A program made the position numbers and the translations under genes. Positions 21,661-31,311 of a stretch of 64,000 bases of DNA are shown piece by piece (the stretch's first letter is position 1; each line of letters starts with the position of its first letter). Below the pieces are notes generated by a model. It ran no database searches. It had not been told where the DNA came from and saw only the letters and a list, made by a program, of their open reading frames with translations. Source of the stretch: Clostridia bacterium (GTDB taxonomy: Bacteria; Bacillota; Clostridia; TANB77; CAG-508); the NCBI GenBank assembly GCA_900759475.1, contig CAAEVK010000008.1, positions 1-64,000 of the forward strand. The letters run 5' to 3'.

Positions 21661-22566
21661 TTAAATAATAGCTTCTAGAAATTCTTGCGGATTAAACACT
21701 TCCATATCATCAATTTTTTCCCCTACGCCAATAAATTTTACTGGTATTTTATTTTGTTCTACAATTCCAACAACAACTCCACCTTTTGCTGTACCATCTA
21801 ATTTAGTAAGAATTAATCCTGTTAGTTCAACAGTTTGACTAAATGCTTTTACTTGTGCTATTGCATTTTGACCAGTTGTTCCATCAATTACTAACAAGGT
21901 TTCTTTTGAAGCTTCTGCTAATTCTTTTTCTATTACTTTATTAATTTTAGAAAGTTCTTCCATTAAATATTCTTTGTTATGCAATCTTCCTGCCGTATCA
22001 CAAATTAATACATCTGCATTGGTTTGTTTTGCTACTTGTATTGCTTCAAACACAACAGATGCTGGATCTGCTCCTTCTTCTTTCTTTACTATATTTACTC
22101 CCGCTCGATTAGCCCAAATTTCTAATTGTTCTACTGCTGCTGCTCTAAAAGTATCTGCTGCTGCAACAACTACCTTTTTTCCATTTTGTTTTAATCGATT
22201 TGCTATTTTTCCAATAGAAGTAGTTTTTCCAACACCGTTTACACCAACTACTAATATAACAGAAGGTTTCGTATTTAAGTTTAATTCTACTGTTCCCACA
22301 TCTAATAATTCAGTCATAATTTCTTTTAATGCTTTTTTTACAGTTTCCTCATCCTGTATATTTTCTCTTTTTATTTTATCTCTTAATCTTGCAATAATTT
22401 CTATAGATGTATTTACACCAATGTCAGATATGATTAAAACTTCTTCTAATTCTTCTAATAAATTTTCATCCACTTTTCTAAAAGATGCAAAAACATTATT
22501 TATTTTATCATTAAAATTATCTTTTGTTTTTCCTAATCCTTGTTTTAATTTTTCAAAAAAGCCCAT
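21661..22566 (-). CDS. ftsY: Signal recognition particle receptor
   Basis: 301 residues, a short FtsY without acidic A domain. N domain followed by the SRP GTPase G domain: G1 GVNGVGKTTSIGK (about 108-120), DTFRAAAVEQL, G3 DTAGRLHN, G4 TKLDGTAKGG, closing GVGEKIDDMEVFNP. Works with Ffh/4.5S RNA in co-translational targeting. The UPF0182 gene follows about 45 nt downstream. Clean frame. Confidence 0.96.
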   Translation of the reverse strand: MGFFEKLKQGLGKTKDNFNDKINNVFASFRKVDENLLEELEEVLIISDIGVNTSIEIIARLRDKIKRENIQDEETVKKALKEIMTELLDVGTVELNLNTKPSVILVVGVNGVGKTTSIGKIANRLKQNGKKVVVAAADTFRAAAVEQLEIWANRAGVNIVKKEEGADPASVVFEAIQVAKQTNADVLICDTAGRLHNKEYLMEELSKINKVIEKELAEASKETLLVIDGTTGQNAIAQVKAFSQTVELTGLILTKLDGTAKGGVVVGIVEQNKIPVKFIGVGEKIDDMEVFNPQEFLEAII

Positions 22567-22616
22567 TCCTGCCTCCTAATTATATATATCTAGAATTTTA
22601 TTAATAGCTTAAAATT

Positions 22617-23804
22617 TTAAAAAGTAATTGTTGCTGTTCCCATTAGAACTCTTTTTAATAGTGCTAAATCTATTACATCTATTTCTGTTCCATTTTTTTG
22701 AAGCATTCCTGCACAATAATAATTATCTGTTAATTTTTGCATTTCCATTAAATGTCTTTTTACTAATGCTAAATCTATTACATCAACTTCTGTATCTCCG
22801 TTAACATCTCCATCTTTTATAATTGTATATGTTTTATCTAATACTTTTATTTTATAATCAGTTGCTAGTTTTTCTTCTTTTAAAACATTTCCATCTTTGT
22901 CCATAATAGAATAATTTTTAGTATTCAATTTTTTTACTAATTCTTCTACTGTAACTTCTGGTGTAACTTTAACAGTCATTTTTTCTTGATTAATTATTAT
23001 TTTTTCATCAGAAACTTCTTTTCGTTTTAAGTCATAATATTCAACAATTGCATCTGCATCCGCTTTTGCAATTTTTTTAATATCTTCATCAGAATCAATA
23101 TATTGCACATCTGTTCCTTTAATGTAACAATGTTCTATTAAAATAGTTGGCACTCCTTCTCCATTTTGTATATTGGCAGATGTGCTTGCTGGCACTTCTA
23201 CTTTTTGTCCGTCTTTAATTATGGTAACCTTTCCATAATCTATCATTGTTCCTCTCATGGCATAACGAATAATTCCATAATAATCTGCTCTTGTCCCATC
23301 TGTGTATACATCTGTTGTATCTGTTGGAATTAATCTTGTTTTAACACCTCTATTACTAATTCCTAATGCAGATAATTTACTTAATATTTTATTAGATAAC
23401 TCTGTTGTATTCTTATTATATTTTTCTAATGAATTATTAGCACTTACATAAATCTCTGCACCACTGACAGTTGAACTTTCTGAACTATTAATATGTAAAC
23501 TAATTAATAAATCTGCTTTATTGTTTCTGGCAATCATTGCTCTCTCAAATATCATTAATTCTCCACTAGGCAAACCATTGTGTGTTAAAATAACATTTAC
23601 ATTTTCGTATTCTTGTAAATACTCTTTTATGTAATTTGCAATTTTTAAACTAACATCTTTTTCATATATAGAACCATTAACTGCCCCTGGATCTTTTCCT
23701 CCGTGTCCTGGATCTAATACTATTGTCATAGCTTGTACTACATTTGTAGTCAATATTGTAAACATGATTATAAACAAAATAATAGCTATCTTTGAAATTT
23801 TCAT
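22617..23804 (-). CDS. Secreted N-acetylmuramoyl-L-alanine amidase with dockerin-like tail
   Basis: 395 residues. A signal peptide of about 25 residues ends at VVQA. An Amidase_3 domain follows with zinc ligands in DPGHGGKDPGA, FERAMIARNN and SLHINSS, and the catalytic Glu in TILIEHCYIKG. After a short linker and a beta domain (about 255-320) come two Ca-binding dockerin type I repeats (DVNGDTEVDVIDLALVKRHL and the shorter TEIDVIDLALLKRVLMG). Cleaves stem peptide from cell wall glycan. A dockerin on an amidase suggests attachment to a cohesin partner or calcium-stabilised surface display. Confidence 0.88.
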   Translation of the reverse strand: MKISKIAIILFIIMFTILTTNVVQAMTIVLDPGHGGKDPGAVNGSIYEKDVSLKIANYIKEYLQEYENVNVILTHNGLPSGELMIFERAMIARNNKADLLISLHINSSESSTVSGAEIYVSANNSLEKYNKNTTELSNKILSKLSALGISNRGVKTRLIPTDTTDVYTDGTRADYYGIIRYAMRGTMIDYGKVTIIKDGQKVEVPASTSANIQNGEGVPTILIEHCYIKGTDVQYIDSDEDIKKIAKADADAIVEYYDLKRKEVSDEKIIINQEKMTVKVTPEVTVEELVKKLNTKNYSIMDKDGNVLKEEKLATDYKIKVLDKTYTIIKDGDVNGDTEVDVIDLALVKRHLMEMQKLTDNYYCAGMLQKNGTEIDVIDLALLKRVLMGTATITF

Positions 23805-24037
23805 TATATTCTCCTTTTACTTGTACACATAAATTTTTACCGCACCTGTTAAAATTTTATATATTTAGAACAGTTTTTACAACTTACAGTTTCTCTTGTT
23901 TTTTTAAAGTTATTATACATTAATTTTTTATGAAATTCAATGAAATATTTTTTAATTTGCATAAATTATGTTGAATTTTTTATATTTTAATTTACTTACA
24001 GTATATCAGCAAATAATACTACAAAAATAAATATAAA

Positions 24038-24068
24038 CTGTGGGAATAAGCATTGCTTACCCCCACAG
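24038..24068 (-). terminator. Terminator of the 24082 cassette
   Basis: Imperfect 13-bp inverted repeat CTGTGGG...CCCACAG just past the stop of the gene at 24082, with a T-rich exit on the minus strand. Confidence 0.7.
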
Positions 24069-24081
24069 AAAGGAATAACTA

Positions 24082-24618
24082 TCAATATATGTAATCATAA
24101 TTTGCGTATTTGGATATGTATCCTTCTACGCATTCTTGGTTTTCAGTAGTTAAAACGTGAAGACAATCTACTGTTTCATCTAAAACAATTAACACCTCTC
24201 CTTTTCGATCCCCTGCTCCTGAACCAATTCCTAAGTCTTGGTGAATACAGGCCCATTCAGTCGTGTATATGTTTACTGTGGACTTGTCTGTTAAAACGAT
24301 TTTGTACCCATAGGTCAAGTATCGCTTTATGACAAATCCTTCCAATCCATCTTCTGTCCTTATATAGCAGAATTCGCCATATTCGGGACTATCAAATCGT
24401 TCGTGTGCCTCGTACACAACATCACCAACTCGAAGTTGAACAGACTTGTTGTCTTGATTTTTTACCGCTGCTGACTTTCTTGTTGGTTCAGTCCTCAAGG
24501 TAAGTTTTGCAACTCTTACAAAGAGTTGCATAGATGGTGCCTCTTCAGATAAAGCAGTTGTCGATGACAATCCTAGAAACAGAGCTACAAGCATGAAGAT
24601 AGCAATTGTCCGTTTCAT
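24082..24618 (-). CDS. Secreted SH3-like protein on an atypical cassette
   Basis: 178 residues. Signal peptide of about 23 residues (KRTIAIFMLVALFLGLSSTT) followed by a mature domain with bacterial SH3 features (LTLRTEPTRKSAA, VQLRVGDVVYEA, GFVIKRYLTYGY). Start at ATG 24618 with AGGAGG 8 nt upstream. Codon use (CTG, CGT, GGC, TGC, GTG, ACG) is GC-richer than in neighbours. It has its own consensus promoter and terminator. Codon 3 is in-frame CGG (24610-24612); here the zero frame is the long, sensible one and a +1 shift would stop within about ten codons. Probably acquired recently; no partner gene. Confidence 0.7.
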   Translation of the reverse strand: MKRTIAIFMLVALFLGLSSTTALSEEAPSMQLFVRVAKLTLRTEPTRKSAAVKNQDNKSVQLRVGDVVYEAHERFDSPEYGEFCYIRTEDGLEGFVIKRYLTYGYKIVLTDKSTVNIYTTEWACIHQDLGIGSGAGDRKGEVLIVLDETVDCLHVLTTENQECVEGYISKYANYDYIY

Positions 24619-24667
24619 GAAGTTTCCTCCTTTTTTATTATATATGGCTTTTACCATATCTATGTTT

Positions 24668-24696
24668 ATTTTACCATTTTTTCTATTTTATGTCAA
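24668..24696 (-). promoter_or_regulatory. Consensus sigma-A promoter for the 24082 cassette
   Basis: On the minus strand TTGACA (24691-24696), 17-bp spacer, TAAAAT (24668-24673), about 50 nt before the start codon. Confidence 0.85.
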
Positions 24697-24743
24697 TTTG
24701 TATTTTGATTGTTTTGTAAAATTTTTTTCCTATTTCAAAAAAT

Positions 24744-25883
24744 TTAATCTCCTAAACAGATTCCTATATTTCTTGCTGTTTTTGTTAGGTCATGGTCTTC
24801 TGTTACTATTCTAGTATTGCTTTCTGCTGTTCCACCTTGTACAGCTCCTATTTTTTTATTGTTTCCTACTACATCCTCTAATGGTACAAAATCCAATTTT
24901 CCCTCTTTTATAACAGTTAAAACATTAAAAGTTCCTTGCATTGCTAGTTCCATTGCTTTTGCTCCATATTTTGTAGATAATACTCTGTCAAATGAAGTTG
25001 GTGTTCCTCCTCTTTGCATATAGCCTAATGTTGTATTTCTAGTAATTAAGCCTGTTCTTTTTTCTAACTCTTTTGCTACCTTTTCTCCTGCTCCACCTAA
25101 TTTTATATTAATAACTCCTGCTCCACCATCTCTTACTTCTTGTACTTCCATATCTCCACCTTTTGGTGTCGCTCCCTCTCCAACAACAACTACGGCAAAG
25201 TTTTTGCCCATAGCTTGTCTTTTTTTAATACTTTCTGCTACTTTATCAATATCATATGGAATTTCTGGAATTAATGCTACATCTGCACCACCTGCTATTG
25301 CTGATTCTAACGCTATCCAACCAGCATATCTTCCCATTACTTCTAGACACATAATTCTATTATGTGTCTCTGCTGTTGTATGTAATCTATCTATGGCATC
25401 TGTAGCAACCTGCACAGCTGTATTATAGCCAAATGTAATGTCAGTACATGCTACATCATTATCTATTGTTTTTGGTACACCAATTACCTTTAAGCCTCTT
25501 AATGTAAAATCCCTAGCTGATTTTTGTGTGCTGTCTCCTCCTAATGTAAAAATACAATCAATACCATCTTCTTTTACATTTTGCACACATTTTTCTGATA
25601 AGTCTTGATATGTAATATTTTCATTTTGGTCTATTACTTTATAATTAAATACATTTGCATTTAAAGATGATCCAATGATGGAACCACCTTTATGTAGTAT
25701 TCCAGAAGCATTATTCTTTGTACTTAGCTTTACATAATTGTTATTTAATAAACCATTATATCCATCTACAAATCCTAAACATTCAATATTATTTTCTTCT
25801 GCTGTTTTTACAATTGCTCTAATAACTGCATTAAACCCTGAAACGTCTCCACCATTTGCAAGTATTGCTACTTTCTTTACCAT
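24744..25883 (-). CDS. pfkA: 6-phosphofructokinase with mixed ATP/PPi-type active-site residues
   Basis: 379 residues. Phosphorylates fructose 6-phosphate. Catalytic PKTIDND and substrate-binding MGRYAGW, GYMQRGGTP are present. In ATP-dependent enzymes GGDG and PGTIDND are usual; PPi-dependent ones have GGDD and PKTIDND. Here the sequence reads LGGDSTQ and VPKTIDND, so the lysine is of the PPi type while the other position is Ser. The phosphoryl donor is therefore uncertain. ATG 25883 is chosen for AAGGAGG 7-8 nt upstream. pyk is the next host-like gene upstream, separated by the 26024 cassette. Confidence 0.88.
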   Translation of the reverse strand: MVKKVAILANGGDVSGFNAVIRAIVKTAEENNIECLGFVDGYNGLLNNNYVKLSTKNNASGILHKGGSIIGSSLNANVFNYKVIDQNENITYQDLSEKCVQNVKEDGIDCIFTLGGDSTQKSARDFTLRGLKVIGVPKTIDNDVACTDITFGYNTAVQVATDAIDRLHTTAETHNRIMCLEVMGRYAGWIALESAIAGGADVALIPEIPYDIDKVAESIKKRQAMGKNFAVVVVGEGATPKGGDMEVQEVRDGGAGVINIKLGGAGEKVAKELEKRTGLITRNTTLGYMQRGGTPTSFDRVLSTKYGAKAMELAMQGTFNVLTVIKEGKLDFVPLEDVVGNNKKIGAVQGGTAESNTRIVTEDHDLTKTARNIGICLGD

Positions 25884-25955
25884 AAAAATTTCCTCCTTCA
25901 AATCTATTTTAACTAATCACATTATATCAGTTTTCCTCATATTTGCAAGAGTTTT

Positions 25956-25984
25956 TTGCTTTTTTCCTAGATTTATGGTATACT
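25956..25984 (+). promoter_or_regulatory. Promoter of the 26024 cassette
   Basis: TTGCTT (25956-25961), 17-bp spacer, TATACT (25979-25984). The -10 box lies inside a long palindrome, suggesting repression by a bound dimer. Confidence 0.6.
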
Positions 25985-26005
25985 TATAATATACCATAAA
26001 TCTAG
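25967..26005. repeat. 39-bp palindrome over the cassette promoter
   Basis: Perfect 16-bp arms (CTAGATTTATGGTATA and complement) around a 7-nt loop. It overlaps the -10 box and precedes the ribosome binding site AAAGGGG, so an operator is the simplest reading; a transposon end is an alternative. Confidence 0.65.
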
Positions 26006-26023
26006 AAAGGGGTTACTTGTAAA

Positions 26024-26224
26024 ATGTTTGAGCAACAGCATAATTTTGTAGAACGTTCCCGGAAATACTATTTCTGTGAATTTGATAACGATCGTAATCG
26101 CACCATGACTCAGGCAGAACACAAACTCCGTGCTATGAAAACTTTCTGTGGAAAACATTTTGTTTCCGGAAACATTATTGAGGGAAGCGACTACTTGCAG
26201 GTAGTTGTTGTCTACTCTCGGTAA
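26024..26224 (+). CDS. Small orphan protein on an atypical cassette
   Basis: 66 residues, charged and aromatic (RSRKYYFCEFDNDRNR), no signal peptide or membrane segment, no family recognised. Ribosome binding site AAAGGGG about 10 nt upstream. Codon use is GC-richer than in the host (CGT, CGC, GGC-type, TCC, CTG-rich). In-frame CGG occurs at codon 13 (26060-26062) and as the last sense codon (26219-26221). Flanked by a palindromic operator/promoter and a strong terminator, and divergent from pfkA. A 266-nt frame on the opposite strand is considered a shadow. Confidence 0.55.
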   Translation: MFEQQHNFVERSRKYYFCEFDNDRNRTMTQAEHKLRAMKTFCGKHFVSGNIIEGSDYLQVVVVYSR

Positions 26225-26229
26225 CCTCA

Positions 26230-26263
26230 AAAAAGACATCTGAAAATTCAGATGTCTTTTTTT
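26230..26263 (+). terminator. Terminator of the 26024 cassette
   Basis: Perfect hairpin AAAAGACATCTGA / TCAGATGTCTTTT followed by a T-run, 5 nt past the stop codon; works for both strands. Confidence 0.85.
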
Positions 26264-26425
26264 GGTTATTGTATAGGAAAAATCAAATTTTTTATTAATA
26301 TTTTCGTGTTATCAAGCGTAAGCAATAAAAAAGAATATAATAAGTTTCCTACACAGCAAAGCTAAGCTTCTTTGGTCTGTGTGCCGTTTACAAAGCAAAA
26401 TGTACATCTAGCAAGGTTATTTTTC

Positions 26426-27856
26426 TTATATTTTAATAACTCCGCCAATCATTCTACTTAAAGCACTTTGAGCTGCTAATTCTGTTTTTCCACCAGATAC
26501 AATAATGCAATCATCTGTTGTTATTATTCCTTCTGCTTTTAAATTTTCTATAGCCTTTTCTAATATTTTTTCAATATTATCCCCTTCTTCTTTTACAAGA
26601 ATTGGTCTAATATTCCAGCTTAATCCTAATTGACGATAAGTAATTTCGTTTTTTGTTACCGCATATATTGGGCATTGTGGGCCAAAGCTAGAAATTAGTC
26701 TTGGTGTATCTCCACACTCTGTATAAGTTAAAATTAGTTTTGCTTCTACATTCATAGCACTAGCACATATAGAATGGTTAATATGAAATTCATAATTATT
26801 ACTTGGCTCTTCATACACTCTATTTCTAAATCTTTTCCAATATTTAATTGTACTTTCTACTTTTTTTGCAATAGTATCCATTGTTTTTACACATTCAACA
26901 GGAAATTTTCCCATAGCAGTTTCTCCTGATAGCATAATAGCTGAACTTCCATCAAACACAGCATTTGCTACATCACTTACCTCTGCTCTTGTTGGTCTTG
27001 GATTATCACACATTGATTCTAACATTTGTGTTGCTGTAATAACTGGTTTTCCTGCTCTATATGTTTTTTTAATGAATTGTTTTTGCAAAACTGGCACTTC
27101 TTCCATTGGAATTTCTACTCCTAAATCTCCACGTGCCACCATAATTCCATCTGATACTTCTAGGATTTTGTCAAAATTATCTATTCCTTCTCTGTTTTCT
27201 ATTTTAGAAATAATTTTAATATGTTCTCCGTGATTTTGTTTTAACACTTCTCTAATAGCTAAAACATCTGTTGGTTTTCTGACAAAAGAGGCTGCTATGT
27301 AATCAAACCCAACTTTTATGCCATATTTAATATCTTCTTCATCTTTTTGTGTTATGCTTGGCAAATTTAATATAAGATTTGGAATGTTTATACTTTTTGT
27401 ATTTGTTAATTTTCCCCCATGAATTACTGTGCATATTATATCTTTATTGTTTATTTCTTTTACAGTTAATTCAATAGTTCCATCATTAACTAGTATTGTA
27501 CTTCCAACAGATACGTCTTTATATAGTTCTTTGTAACTTACAGAAACCTCATTTTCATTTCCTAGTTTATCTTCATTTAGTAAAGTAAATGTTGCTCCAT
27601 TTTCTAACATAATTCCATTATTCTCAAATTTTCCAATTCTTATTTCAGGTCCTTTTGTATCTAATAGCAACGGAATTGGTAAACCTAATTCTGTCCTTAC
27701 TTTTTTAAATAAATTGATTCTTTCTTCTTGGTCTTGATAATTTCCATGTGAAAAATTAATTCTTCCTACGTTCATTCCAGCAAGCATTAGTCTTCTTAAT
27801 TTTTCTTCGCTATCCACTGCTGGTCCTAGTGTACAAACTATTTTTGTCTTTCTCAA
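26426..27856 (-). CDS. pyk: Pyruvate kinase
   Basis: 476 residues, the form without the extra C-terminal PEP-utiliser domain. Key motifs: TLGPAVDSEEKL, INFSHGNYQ, DTKGPEIR, catalytic lysine in IISKIENREGI, Mg ligands in MVARGDLGVEIP, ATQMLESM and MLSGETAMGKFP. Converts PEP and ADP to pyruvate and ATP. Lies between pfkA and glgP, a glycolysis group. Clean frame. Confidence 0.97.
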   Translation of the reverse strand: MRKTKIVCTLGPAVDSEEKLRRLMLAGMNVGRINFSHGNYQDQEERINLFKKVRTELGLPIPLLLDTKGPEIRIGKFENNGIMLENGATFTLLNEDKLGNENEVSVSYKELYKDVSVGSTILVNDGTIELTVKEINNKDIICTVIHGGKLTNTKSINIPNLILNLPSITQKDEEDIKYGIKVGFDYIAASFVRKPTDVLAIREVLKQNHGEHIKIISKIENREGIDNFDKILEVSDGIMVARGDLGVEIPMEEVPVLQKQFIKKTYRAGKPVITATQMLESMCDNPRPTRAEVSDVANAVFDGSSAIMLSGETAMGKFPVECVKTMDTIAKKVESTIKYWKRFRNRVYEEPSNNYEFHINHSICASAMNVEAKLILTYTECGDTPRLISSFGPQCPIYAVTKNEITYRQLGLSWNIRPILVKEEGDNIEKILEKAIENLKAEGIITTDDCIIVSGGKTELAAQSALSRMIGGVIKI

Positions 27857-27935
27857 AATATTTCATTCCTTTCTTTGTTAGTTGTATATTTTTTACTATT
27901 CATTTTTTCCATGTAATAATATATTCCATTTGTTA

Positions 27936-30505
27936 TTATTTTGTTATCCATTTTACTAAATTCATATTTTCTGCATCTAATAACATCTCATGCTTTGGCA
28001 TAATTCTAAATGTATAGCCATAATTACCACCTGTATTTAATTCTATTTTTCCTGCAAAAGTATAGGTTTTACTTTCATCATCCTCGTTAATTAGTTTCAT
28101 TGGAATAATACTAATGTTTTCTACTGTTCCATTTTCTAATATTTTTCCATAATATGTTTGGGCTTCTATATTTTCTACTGAAATATTTGGTAACTTTACA
28201 CTACACATTACATCAATATTATTGCCTGCATCTATGGTAATATTGTCTAAATTATTAATTTGTGATATTTCAATATCCTCCCAATTAGCAACAGTATTTT
28301 CTTTCCAAGCATTATATTCTGTTACCAAGTCCAATTTACTAAAGTATTTATTTGTTAAGTTACAAAGTGGCATATAGAGTTTCTCTGTATAGTCCACTAA
28401 CATTCTTGATGTACTAAATCTTCCTCCTGTACTAATAATAGAATTCTTCATTAATTTAATCCATTGACTTGATAAGCCATTTTTATCTTTATTATAATAT
28501 GCTGGTATAATTTTACTTTCTAATGTTGTATAAATGCTTTCACTGTCAGCTAAATCTTGTGCTTCATAAGATTCATATTCATCATTTGTTCCAATTGCCC
28601 AACCATTTTTCTGGTTGTATCCTTCTGCCCACCATCCATCTAATACACTAAAGTTTACTACTCCATTAATAGATGCTTTTTGACCACTTGTTCCTGATGC
28701 TTCCATTGGTCTTCTAGGATTATTTAACCATACATCTACACCACTTATTAAATATCTTGCCATGGCAATGTTGTAATCTTCTAACAAAAAGATTTTTCCT
28801 TTAAATTGTGGCATAGCAGATATTTCATGAATATATTTAATTAAATCTTGTCCTTCTTTATCTGCTGGATGTGCCTTTCCTGCAAATATAATTTGAACTG
28901 GTCTTTTTTCGTCATTTAATATTTGTGTAATTCTTTCTAAATCTTTGAAAATAAGAGTTGCTCTTTTATAAGTAGCAAATCTTCTAGCAAAACCTATTGT
29001 TAGTACATCTGTTTTTAATTCTGGTACCATATCTTTTATTGTGTCATAACTAGTCCCTGATTTCCTTAATCGATTTGTTAAATTATTTTTAGCTAAATCC
29101 AATAATTTTTCTTTTCTCTTCATATGTTCAGCCCATAGTTTTTCGTCTGGTATCGAATCAATTTTTTTCCAAACAGTGTCGTCATAAATAGCATCTTGCC
29201 AGTAAGGCATTAAATATTTATTGTATAATTCTTTTATTCCCGGTGCTAGCCAAGAACAAGTATGTACTCCATTTGTTACATAAGTAATTGGTGATTCATT
29301 AGCTGCTATTGCAGGCCATATATCTCCAAATAATTCTCTTGATACAGCGCCATGTAATTTACTTACTCCGGTTCTTCTTTCCTGCAATTTTTAGGGCTAG
29401 TATTCCCATATTAAATCCATTTTCTAGTTCTCCATTTTTGGTATTCATTCCTAGTTTTAAAAATTCTTCTCTTGAAAGTCCTATTCTTCCCCAGAAATTT
29501 TTAAAGTATTTTTCTACTAATGCTATATCAAATATATCGTTTCCTGCCGGAACTGGAGTATGAGTAGTAAATACTGTTTTAGCAGTTACAATTTCTTTGG
29601 CAATATGAAAAGATACTTGCTTTTCTGCCATAATATTTTTGATTAATTCAATGGTAACAAACGAAGAATGTCCCTCATTCATATGATAAACAGTTGGATT
29701 TAATCCCAATTTTTGAAGGAGATTTACTCCACCCATTCCAAGAACAATTTCTTGTTGGATTCTCATTTCTCTGTCTCCACCATATAAACGTAAAGTAACA
29801 TTTCTATAATCATCTGTATTTTGGTCAATATCAGAATCTAATAAATATAGTGTTACTCTTCCTACATTAATTTTCCACACTTTTAAGTAAATTTTTTTTC
29901 TTGGAAATCTTATATTAATAATTAATTCTTCTTCATTTTCGTCTACAACTGGAATAATTGGCAAATTATACAAATCAATATTTTTATACTCTGTTTCTTG
30001 TACACCATGGCCATTAATTTTTTGATGAAAATATCCGTTTTTATATAATAGCCCTACTGCTACAAAAGGTAAGCCTAAATCACTTGCTGATTTTAAATGA
30101 TCCCCAGATAAAATTCCGTAATCCTCCTGAATAAATTGGCAATATTTCATCTAGTCCATATTCTGCTGAAAAATAAGCAATTAAGTCATTTTTGTTGTTA
30201 GGATATTTTTTAGAAAACCATGTATTTTTACTGTTCATATATCCGTCAAAATCATCCACTATTTTATCATATTGTCTTAAAAAATCATTATCTGTTGTAA
30301 TTTGTTCTAATTTGGATTGCTCCACTAGTTTTAAAAATTTAACAGGATTTTTTCCACACTTTTCCCATAAATCCATGTCAATTTTTTTAAATAATTTTAA
30401 AAACTCCGTATTCCAAGACCACCATAAATTTTGAGCAATTTCAGATAATCTTTCAATTCTTTTTGGTAATTGTGGGTTAACTGTTATTCTGTTAAAAACG
30501 TACAT
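27936..30505 (-). CDS. glgP: Alpha-glucan (glycogen) phosphorylase with two CGG shifts
   Basis: 855 residues after correction, the length of the shorter GlgP subfamily. It releases glucose 1-phosphate from glycogen. Segment 1 (30505-30119) ends IYSGGL before CGG 30116-30118; skipping the C gives GGLGILSGDHLKSASDLG, the conserved N-terminal motif. Segment 2 (30117-29371) runs to CGG 29368-29370; skipping the C gives KKNGVSKLHGAVSREL, again conserved. Segment 3 carries AGKAHPADKEG and the PLP-lysine region EASGTSGQKASING and LDGWWAEGYN. Read without shifts, the gene is three unusable fragments. It starts at ATG 30505 with GGAGGAAAA upstream. Confidence 0.95.
29368..29370 (-). other. CGG +1 recoding site B in glgP
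   Basis: Context AAC-CGG-A; skipping the C gives NGVSKLHG. The zero frame stops at 29359. Confidence 0.9.
30116..30118 (-). other. CGG +1 recoding site A in glgP
   Basis: Context TTA-CGG-A; skipping the C gives SGGLGILSGDH. The zero frame stops at 30080. Confidence 0.9.
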
Positions 30506-30542
30506 TAATATTTTCCTCCTTTGTATTTTTTATTGTTCTTAT

Positions 30543-31247
30543 TTAATTTTCTTTGTTCTTTGTTTTTCTAACAATAGCAATGGTTACTAAAACAATAATT
30601 AGTATTACTAAAATAATTCCTACAAATAGAATAGGATTACTTACAATGCCTGATGGTTTTTCTAGTATTTCATCAAATTGGATTGTATCTACTATTTCCT
30701 TTAGTTCTTCTTGTTTTACATTAGAATACTTACTATTTAATGTTATTGTAATTGCTCTTCCATTTACAATAGTGTAATACTGGTATATGGTTGTTGTTCC
30801 GCTCTTAAATATAGTATATATGTATTTTATTCCATTTTTTTCGTAAACTTCTTGTTCTTGTTTTTGTGCACCATTAGCAGCATTAACAATTTCTTGTTTT
30901 ACATCTTCTATTTCTGCATCATTTAAAGATGCTAAATGATAATTACTCTTTGTTCTTGCATTTTCAATTACTGCAATAATTAATTCTTTAGATAAATTAC
31001 TGCTAATTCCATTATATACTATTCCATTTTGCGTATATTGGCTCTTTAATTCATCCTTTGTTGTTTTTAGTACTGTTTCGTAATAAGTAAGTTTTGTATC
31101 ATTTTTATCTACTCCTGCTTTTAAGTCGTAATATTCTTCTGGTACTTCTATTTTCATTCCCATTTCTGGGAACTCTACTGCTAAAATAGTTATTGTGTTA
31201 GTTAAAAGTATAATTGTTAGAATAAATGCTACTATTATTTTCTTCAT
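30543..31247 (-). CDS. Hypothetical membrane-anchored exported protein
   Basis: 234 residues. N-terminal signal peptide (IIVAFILTIILLTNTITILA), an extracytoplasmic domain of about 165 residues (FPEMGMKIEVPEEYYDLKAG start) and a C-terminal membrane anchor (ILFVGIILVILIIVLVTIAI) ending in a short basic tail. The domain has the look of small Firmicutes lipoprotein-like stress or PsbP-like proteins, but I assign no function. Lies between tcdA and glgP on the same strand. Confidence 0.65.
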   Translation of the reverse strand: MKKIIVAFILTIILLTNTITILAVEFPEMGMKIEVPEEYYDLKAGVDKNDTKLTYYETVLKTTKDELKSQYTQNGIVYNGISSNLSKELIIAVIENARTKSNYHLASLNDAEIEDVKQEIVNAANGAQKQEQEVYEKNGIKYIYTIFKSGTTTIYQYYTIVNGRAITITLNSKYSNVKQEELKEIVDTIQFDEILEKPSGIVSNPILFVGIILVILIIVLVTIAIVRKTKNKEN

Positions 31248-31311
31248 TTTTAGTTCTCCTTTTTTATATTTTTTTCATATTTATTATAAACATTAAACAA
31301 AAAGTTGTAAA

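Noticed and set aside
25973..26239. 88-codon open frame on the minus strand over the 26024 cassette
   Set aside because: It lacks a ribosome binding site; the plus-strand gene has promoter, ribosome binding site and terminator.
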